Assembly (NCBI RefSeq): GCF_000381985.1
Contig: NZ_KB907338.1
Span: forward strand, 372,001 to 436,000
DNA from: Novispirillum itersonii subsp. itersonii ATCC 12639
GTDB lineage: Bacteria; Pseudomonadota; Alphaproteobacteria; Rhodospirillales; Rhodospirillaceae
Direction: 5' to 3'
Length of the DNA: 64,000 bases
The position numbers and the translations under genes are program-made. Shown here piece after piece: positions 59,172 through 64,000 of this stretch; position 1 is the first letter of the stretch, and each line of letters starts with the position of its first letter. The notes beneath the pieces were generated by a model. That model was not told the DNA's origin. It did not search any database and saw nothing but the letters and a program-made list of their open reading frames with translations.

Positions 59172-60011
59172 ATGACTGAAAAGCCGTTGGATCTTGATCT
59201 GGTGCGGGCCTTTCTGGCGGTGGCGGCGGCGGGGTCGTTCCGGCAGGCTGCAGAGCGCCTGAACCGCACACAGGCCGCCGTCAGCCAGCAGATGCAGCGG
59301 CTGGAAGACACCCTTGGCGTGGCACTGGCGGAGCGCACCACCCGCCGGGTGACGCTGACCGTGGCGGGGCAGCGGTTCCGCCCTTTCGCCGATCGCCTGC
59401 TGGAGCTGGAGGCACAGGCCCGCCGCGCGGTGCGGGGGGCGGCGGTGCCGGTGCGGCAGATCCGCATCGGGGCACCGGATGAAGTCGCCGGGGCGCTGTT
59501 GCTGCCCGCGCTGACACGGCTGCGGCAGGCCCTGCCGGATGTGCTGCTGCGGGTGGTGTCCGGCCCCACCGGGCTGTTGCGGCAGACGCTGGGGCGCGGG
59601 GTCGATCTGGTGCTGGGCCTGCAGGCCGGGCCGGGTGGGGATGGGCTGACGGTGACGGAAACGCCGCTGCGCTGGCTGGGCCGGTCTGCCGGGGGTGGGC
59701 CGTTGCCGCTGGCGCTGTTCCCCGATGGCTGCGTGATGCGCACCCAGATGCTGGCGGCGCTGGACCGGGCCGGGCTGGGCTGGCAGATCGCGGTGGAGGC
59801 CGACGGCGTGGCGGCGGTGGAAGCGGCGGTGGCTGCCGGGCTGGCCGTCACCGCCTTACCGGCCTGCTGCCTGCGCCAGCCGCTGCCGGAGGCCACCGGG
59901 CTGCCGCCGTTGCCGCCGGTACAGATCCGCCTGTGGCGGGCGGACGGAACGGATCCGGCGCTTGCCGCCGCCATCCATCAGGGCCTGTGCGGGATGCTGC
60001 CGACTGTCTGA
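59172..60011 (+). CDS. LysR-family transcriptional regulator
   Basis: 279 residues. The LysR DNA-binding domain (FLAVAAAGSFRQAAERLNRT, then TQAAVSQQMQRLEDTLG) is followed by a short effector domain with CCLRQPLPEATG. It is divergent from the 77-residue gene and upstream of dctA on the same strand. Control of the small gene is the default inference; a role in dctA control is possible but dctA already has dctBD. Effector unknown. Confidence 0.9.
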   Translation: MTEKPLDLDLVRAFLAVAAAGSFRQAAERLNRTQAAVSQQMQRLEDTLGVALAERTTRRVTLTVAGQRFRPFADRLLELEAQARRAVRGAAVPVRQIRIGAPDEVAGALLLPALTRLRQALPDVLLRVVSGPTGLLRQTLGRGVDLVLGLQAGPGGDGLTVTETPLRWLGRSAGGGPLPLALFPDGCVMRTQMLAALDRAGLGWQIAVEADGVAAVEAAVAAGLAVTALPACCLRQPLPEATGLPPLPPVQIRLWRADGTDPALAAAIHQGLCGMLPTV

Positions 60012-60012
60012 A

Positions 60013-60044
60013 ATTCCGGAATAATCACCGCCGCGGTTCCGGAA
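60013..60044 (+). promoter_or_regulatory. Candidate DctD upstream activating sites
   Basis: ATTCCGGAAT (60013-60022) and TTCCGGAA (60037-60044) are two palindromes with centres 23 bases apart, about two DNA turns. They lie some 100-125 bases upstream of the sigma-54 promoter of dctA, where enhancer-binding proteins such as DctD bind. Confidence 0.5.
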
Positions 60045-60138
60045 AACCGGAAAAACCCAGCCCGGAGCCTGATTTTATTGCGCCTGCGAAGCCTTTTTGT
60101 TTCAAAACATTAGCTGATGCTGCCTGTTCTGCCCGCCG

Positions 60139-60155
60139 TTGGCACGCCGGATGCC
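60139..60155 (+). promoter_or_regulatory. Sigma-54 promoter of dctA
   Basis: TTGGCACGCCGGATGCC matches the -24/-12 consensus: GG at 60141-60142 and GC at 60153-60154 are exactly ten bases apart, with the conserved TGGCAC core. It is 64-80 bases before the dctA start and fits control by the DctB/DctD system encoded downstream. Confidence 0.75.
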
Positions 60156-60218
60156 TATAGCGCCGCTAAACCGCCCGAACCGTCTGGGCGGATCTACGGT
60201 AAAAACGGGAGAGGCGAC

Positions 60219-61610
60219 GTGGCCCAGACTATGACCGGTGGCACCGCAGCGGTGGCCAAGCCGAAGAAATTCTATAACAGCCTGTATGTGCAGGTGCTGG
60301 TGGCGATTGCCGTCGGTATCGGGCTCGGGCACTTCTACCCCGGTCTTGGCACCGCCATGAAGCCGCTGGGCGATGCCTTCATCAAAATGATCAAGATGCT
60401 GATCGCCCCGATCATCTTTTTTACCGTCGTCCACGGCATCGCCGGGATGGAAGACATGAAGAAGGTTGGCCGGGTCGGCCTGAAGGCGCTGATTTATTTT
60501 GAGGTGCTGACCACGGCGGCGCTGGTGATCGGCCTGCTGGTGGTCAATCTGTGGCAGCCGGGATCCGGGATGAACGTGGACATCGCCACGCTGGATACCA
60601 AGGCGATTGCCGCCTATACCGCCAAGGCGCAGGAACAGGGGACGGTCGAATTCCTGATGCACATCATCCCGACCACCGTGGTCGGGGCGTTTGCTGACGG
60701 CGAGATCCTGCAGGTGCTGTTTATCGCCATTCTGTTTGCCTTCGGCCTGCATGCGATGGGCGAACGGGGCCGCCCGCTGCTGCACATGATCGACAGTGCC
60801 TCTGTCGTGTTTTTCAAGATCGTCGGTATGCTGATGAAGGTGGCGCCGATCGGGGCCTTTGGCGCAATGGCCTTCACCATCGGTAAATACGGCGTCGGCA
60901 CCCTGCTGTCGCTGGGGCAGCTGATGGCGGCTTTTTATGTCACCTGCCTGCTGTTTATCTTTGTGGTGCTGGGCACCGTTGCCCGCCTGACCGGGTTTTC
61001 GGTGTGGCGCTTTATCCGCTACATCCGCGAAGAGCTGCTGATCGTGCTGGGGACGTCCTCGTCTGAAAGTGCGCTGCCGCGCCTGATGGGCAAGCTGGAG
61101 AAGCTGGGGGCGGAAAAGTCTGTCGTCGGGCTGGTGGTGCCGACCGGCTATTCCTTCAATCTGGATGGCACCTGTATTTATCTGACGATGGCGGCGATCT
61201 TTCTGGCGCAGGCCACCAACACCGACCTGACCATCTGGCAGGAGCTGTCCATTCTGGTGGTGCTGCTGCTGACCTCGAAAGGGGCGGCGGGGGTGACCGG
61301 ATCGGGCTTTATCGTGCTGGCGGCGACGCTGGCGACGGTCGGGCATATTCCGGTGGCGTCGATTGCGCTGATTCTCGGCGTTGACCGCTTTATGTCCGAG
61401 GCCCGGGCCCTGACCAACCTGATCGGCAACGGCGTTGCCACGCTGGTGGTGGCCAAGTGGGAAGGTGCGCTGAACGAGGAAACCCTGAGGCGCGAGCTGG
61501 CCAACCCGACCCCGGATACGGAAACGGCGGCGGTGTCTGCTCCTGCCTCTGCGGCCCCGGCTCAGGCTCCGGCTCAGGCCGGGCAGGCGGTTCCCGCCCC
61601 GGCGGAATGA
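60219..61610 (+). CDS. dctA: C4-dicarboxylate:cation symporter DctA
   Basis: Takes up succinate, fumarate and malate. About 463 residues. DAACS family (glutamate-transporter fold) with [41 protein letters not shown], the serine-rich hairpin [30 protein letters not shown] and the [16 protein letters not shown] motif. GTG at 60219 follows a GGGAGAGG site; ATG at 60231 is an alternative. The Ala/Pro-rich C-terminal tail (about 25 residues) is an oddity. Confidence 0.96.
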   Translation: MAQTMTGGTAAVAKPKKFYNSLYVQVLVAIAVGIGLGHFYPGLGTAMKPLGDAFIKMIKMLIAPIIFFTVVHGIAGMEDMKKVGRVGLKALIYFEVLTTAALVIGLLVVNLWQPGSGMNVDIATLDTKAIAAYTAKAQEQGTVEFLMHIIPTTVVGAFADGEILQVLFIAILFAFGLHAMGERGRPLLHMIDSASVVFFKIVGMLMKVAPIGAFGAMAFTIGKYGVGTLLSLGQLMAAFYVTCLLFIFVVLGTVARLTGFSVWRFIRYIREELLIVLGTSSSESALPRLMGKLEKLGAEKSVVGLVVPTGYSFNLDGTCIYLTMAAIFLAQATNTDLTIWQELSILVVLLLTSKGAAGVTGSGFIVLAATLATVGHIPVASIALILGVDRFMSEARALTNLIGNGVATLVVAKWEGALNEETLRRELANPTPDTETAAVSAPASAAPAQAPAQAGQAVPAPAE

Positions 61611-61658
61611 TTTGGCCTGACCCGGTGGGTCGTTTATGGTTGGGATAACCGTGTTCTG

Positions 61659-61698
61659 CAGACCCCCGCCCCGGACGAGACCCGGCGGCGGGGGTCTG
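61659..61698 (+). terminator. Hairpin between dctA and dctB
   Basis: CAGACCCCCGCC and GGCGGGGGTCTG are perfect 12-base arms around a 16-base loop. There is no T run, so it may attenuate read-through into dctB or protect the dctA mRNA end rather than stop transcription fully. Confidence 0.55.
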
Positions 61699-61730
61699 TC
61701 TGTGCAAAGGGGGCTGCCCTGTTTTTTCTG

Positions 61731-63506
61731 ATGCGGCGTTTTCTGATCTGGCTCGGCCCGGTCGTGCTGGCGGTGCTGGCGGCGGCGGTCACCGGGCTGC
61801 TGGCGGAACGGCTGGCGGTTTCGCAACTGCTGGAACAGGCCGGGCCGCGCCGCGATATCTACGTCGAAGGGCTGCGCAGCGAGCTGGCGCGCTACGAGAC
61901 CCTTCCGGCGGTGATGGCCTATTCCTCCACGCTGCGTCAGATGCTGGCCCACCCGCAGGATGAGGCGTTGCGGCAGCAGGCCAATGCCTATCTGGAGCAG
62001 GTGGCCGAGGTGTCCGGCGCGGCGGCCATCTATGCTATTGACCCGCAGGGCACCACCCATGCCGCCAGCAACTGGCGCGGGCCGGGCAGTTTTGTGGATA
62101 TGAACTTTGCCTACCGTCCCTATTTCCGGGATGCGCTGACCAAAGGCTATGGCCGCTTTTATGGCATCGGCACCACCAGCGGCGCGCCGGGCTATTATTT
62201 CGCCCGCCCGATCCCCGGCCCTGACGGGGCGGTGGGGGTGGTGGTGGTCAAGGTCTCGCTGGCGGCAATGGAACGGACCTGGGGTCAGGCCGCCGACCGG
62301 GTGCTGGTCCGCGACGGGCACGGGGTGACCATTCTGTCATCGGTGCCGGACTGGGCGTTCCGGACCCTTGATCCGCTGTCTGACGGGCTGCGGGAACGGC
62401 TGGAGGCCACCCGCCAGTATGACCGCATCGACCTGCGGGCGCTGGAGGTGGTGCGCGGGGCTTCTGTCGTGCCCGCCGCGCAGGAGGAGGCAACCGCCCT
62501 GCGGATCGGCGGGGCGCGGGCCCCGCTGCTGCTGGCGGTATCGCGGACCGTGCCCGGCACCGACTGGACCCTGATGCTGCTGACCGATATGGCCCCGGTG
62601 CTGCATGCCCGGCATCTGGGCTGGGGCGGCGGTGCCGTCGCGGTGCTGCTGCTGACGCTGGCGACCCTGCTGGTGCGCCAGCGCCGCCGGACCGCCCGGG
62701 CGGAGCGGGCCACCCGGGCCGCCCTGCAGCAGGCCGCCCATGATCTGGAGCAGCAGGTCAGCGCCCGCACGGCGGAACTGGTGGCCGCCAACAGTGATCT
62801 GCAACGGGCACAGGACGGTCTGGTACAGGCGGCCAAGCTGGCGGCGCTGGGGCAACTGGCGACCGGCATCGCCCACGAGCTGAACCAGCCGCTGGCCGCC
62901 CTGCGCACCCTGTCAGACAACGCCGCCGCCTTTCTGGCCCGGGGCAAGCCGGACCGGGTGACGGAAAACCTGACCCTGATCGGTGATCTGACCGAGCGGA
63001 TGGCCCGCATCACCGCCCAGCTTCGCGGCTTTGCCCGGCGGTCGGAGAACCGGCCCGAGGCGGTGCGGCTGGCGGTGGCGGCTGGCAACAGTCTGGCCCT
63101 GCTGGCCGAGAAAACCCGGCGGCTGGGGGTGACGGTGGAAACGGCGATCGACCCGGCCCTGTGCGTCCGTTTTGATCCGGTGCGGCTGGAACAGGTGCTG
63201 GTCAACCTGCTGGGCAACGCGCTGGATGCGGTCAACGGCCAGCCACAGCGGTGGGTGCGGCTGGAGGCCGCCCGCGACGGGGGCCGGGTGCGGGTGCGGG
63301 TGCTGGACAGCGGGCCGGGCATTGCCGCCGCCAGCCTGCCACATCTGTTCGAGCCGTTTTTCACCACCAAGCCGCCGGGGCAGGGACTGGGATTGGGGCT
63401 GGTCATTTCCGCCGGGATCGTGCAGGACCATGGCGGAGAGATAAAGGCCGACAACCGACCGGAAGGAGGGGCGATGTTCACACTCGACCTGCCCGCCCAT
63501 GACTGA
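61731..63506 (+). CDS. dctB: C4-dicarboxylate sensor histidine kinase DctB
   Basis: Two-component sensor for C4-dicarboxylates. 591 residues: membrane helix at residues 5-24, and a periplasmic double-PAS (dCache) sensor with DMNFAYRPYFRDAL and GAPGYYFARPI, a ligand-pocket signature. A second helix at about 295-315 leads into a coiled coil, the HisKA helix GIAHELNQPLAALR with phospho-acceptor His382, and an HATPase domain (NLLGNALDAV, LDSGPGI, FEPFFTTKPPGQGLGLGLVIS in part). Start overlaps nothing; its stop overlaps dctD by eight bases. Confidence 0.95.
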   Translation: MRRFLIWLGPVVLAVLAAAVTGLLAERLAVSQLLEQAGPRRDIYVEGLRSELARYETLPAVMAYSSTLRQMLAHPQDEALRQQANAYLEQVAEVSGAAAIYAIDPQGTTHAASNWRGPGSFVDMNFAYRPYFRDALTKGYGRFYGIGTTSGAPGYYFARPIPGPDGAVGVVVVKVSLAAMERTWGQAADRVLVRDGHGVTILSSVPDWAFRTLDPLSDGLRERLEATRQYDRIDLRALEVVRGASVVPAAQEEATALRIGGARAPLLLAVSRTVPGTDWTLMLLTDMAPVLHARHLGWGGGAVAVLLLTLATLLVRQRRRTARAERATRAALQQAAHDLEQQVSARTAELVAANSDLQRAQDGLVQAAKLAALGQLATGIAHELNQPLAALRTLSDNAAAFLARGKPDRVTENLTLIGDLTERMARITAQLRGFARRSENRPEAVRLAVAAGNSLALLAEKTRRLGVTVETAIDPALCVRFDPVRLEQVLVNLLGNALDAVNGQPQRWVRLEAARDGGRVRVRVLDSGPGIAAASLPHLFEPFFTTKPPGQGLGLGLVISAGIVQDHGGEIKADNRPEGGAMFTLDLPAHD

Positions 63507-64000
63507 CACCGCACCGCGTATTCTGCTGGTTGAGGATGAGGACGCGGTCCGCCTTGGCATCGAGCAGGCGCTGGAACTGGCCGATCTGCCGGTGCTGGCC
63601 TTTGCGGCGGCGGAACCGGCGCTGGCGGCCCTGAAGGCGGCCCCGGCGGATCTGCTGATCACCGATGTGCGGCTGCCGGGCATGGATGGCCTTGACCTGC
63701 TGCGCGCCGCACAGGGGCTGGACCCCGACCTGCCGGTGGTGCTGATGACCGGGCACGGTGACATCACCATGGCGGTGGCGGCAATGCGCGACGGGGCCTA
63801 TGACTTCATCGAAAAGCCGTTTGCGTCAGAACGCCTGACCGCCACCGTCCGTCGGGCGCTGGAGCGGCGGCGGCTGTCGGCAGAGGTGCGCCGCCTGCGG
63901 TCTGCGCTGGGCGAGGATGACGGCGGCATCGACAGCCTGATCCTTGGCCGGTCCCCGGCGATGCAGGCGCTGAAGCGGATGATTTTACAGGTGGCCGATA
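63499..64000 (+). CDS. dctD: Sigma-54-dependent response regulator DctD, N-terminal part (3' end outside window)
   Basis: Begins inside the dctB end (ATG at 63499) and stays open to the window edge; 167 residues visible. Receiver domain with ILLVEDEDAVRLG, phospho-acceptor Asp56 in LLITDVRLPGMDG, LMTGHGDITMAV and the switch lysine in FIEKPFAS. The linker then leads into the start of the AAA+ domain (LILGRSPAMQALKRMI). With dctB and the sigma-54 promoter of dctA it forms the standard dicarboxylate switch. Confidence 0.93.
   Translation, partial: MTDTAPRILLVEDEDAVRLGIEQALELADLPVLAFAAAEPALAALKAAPADLLITDVRLPGMDGLDLLRAAQGLDPDLPVVLMTGHGDITMAVAAMRDGAYDFIEKPFASERLTATVRRALERRRLSAEVRRLRSALGEDDGGIDSLILGRSPAMQALKRMILQVAD

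Noticed and set aside
60102-62321. 739-codon open frame opposite dctA and dctB
   Set aside because: Antisense shadow, rich in His, Gln and Arg with no motif.

Overview
The window is a high-GC chromosomal segment from an alphaproteobacterium, most likely of the Rhodospirillales. The evidence is a DivK-type single-domain response regulator, the gene order ETF-QO / TPR protein / ispE with a divergent uracil-DNA glycosylase, a scattered dnaJ / glycine-zipper lipoprotein / pdxH / fabI / aroC neighbourhood, and a dctABD locus. No plasmid, prophage backbone or CRISPR array is visible. The species cannot be fixed from sequence alone.

Layout. 1-16 kb: C-terminal part of FtsK, a GT-C-like membrane protein, an EpmB/KamA-type aminomutase, an RluA pseudouridine synthase, a divergent TetR/MFS pair, a DUF945 protein, an alpha/beta hydrolase, a large secreted protein of unknown function, a PNPOx-fold protein, tRNA-Glu(TTC) with its own promoter and terminator, a GNAT acetyltransferase, and fabI-aroC. 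16-28 kb: YihY/BrkB and DUF2189 membrane proteins, an HxlR regulator, a membrane protein coupled to a methyltransferase, dnaJ-like, a 17-kDa-antigen-like lipoprotein, pdxH, a cation diffusion facilitator, a lone tail-collar protein, a delta-type carbonic anhydrase and a patatin with membrane segments. 27.5-48 kb: housekeeping genes including ispE, TPR lipoprotein, ETF-QO, UDG, a CphA-like ATP-grasp protein, a DinG/XPD-type helicase, divK, NAD kinase, LysR, moaA, a YkgJ cysteine-cluster protein that appears to start at ATT, YchJ, pyrD, a HAD phosphatase and an MBL-fold hydrolase.

47.9-53.0 kb is an accessory island with visibly lower GC and different codon use. It starts with a cluster of perfect hairpins. 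It then carries a tightly coupled three-gene operon: a DUF262 (ParB/Srx-fold) protein, an OLD-like AAA ATPase with a DUF3696 tail, and a protein of unknown function ending in a CP.HGK...RIHY...YIGEHL module. A class I methyltransferase follows, bracketed by two nearly identical 72-bp structured direct repeats. The three-gene operon is the best candidate for a poorly described, probably anti-phage, system.

53.0-56.3 kb is a compact arsenic operon (arsR, arsI, an arsN2::arsC fusion, ACR3), with an ArsR operator that covers the arsR start codon. Upstream is a BigR/SqrR-like persulfide-sensing repressor with a palindromic operator. 57-64 kb holds a histone-deacetylase-family amidohydrolase, a pair of uncharacterised small genes, a LysR regulator, and dctA-dctB-dctD (dctD runs off the window). 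dctA is preceded by a well-formed sigma-54 promoter and two upstream palindromes that could bind DctD.
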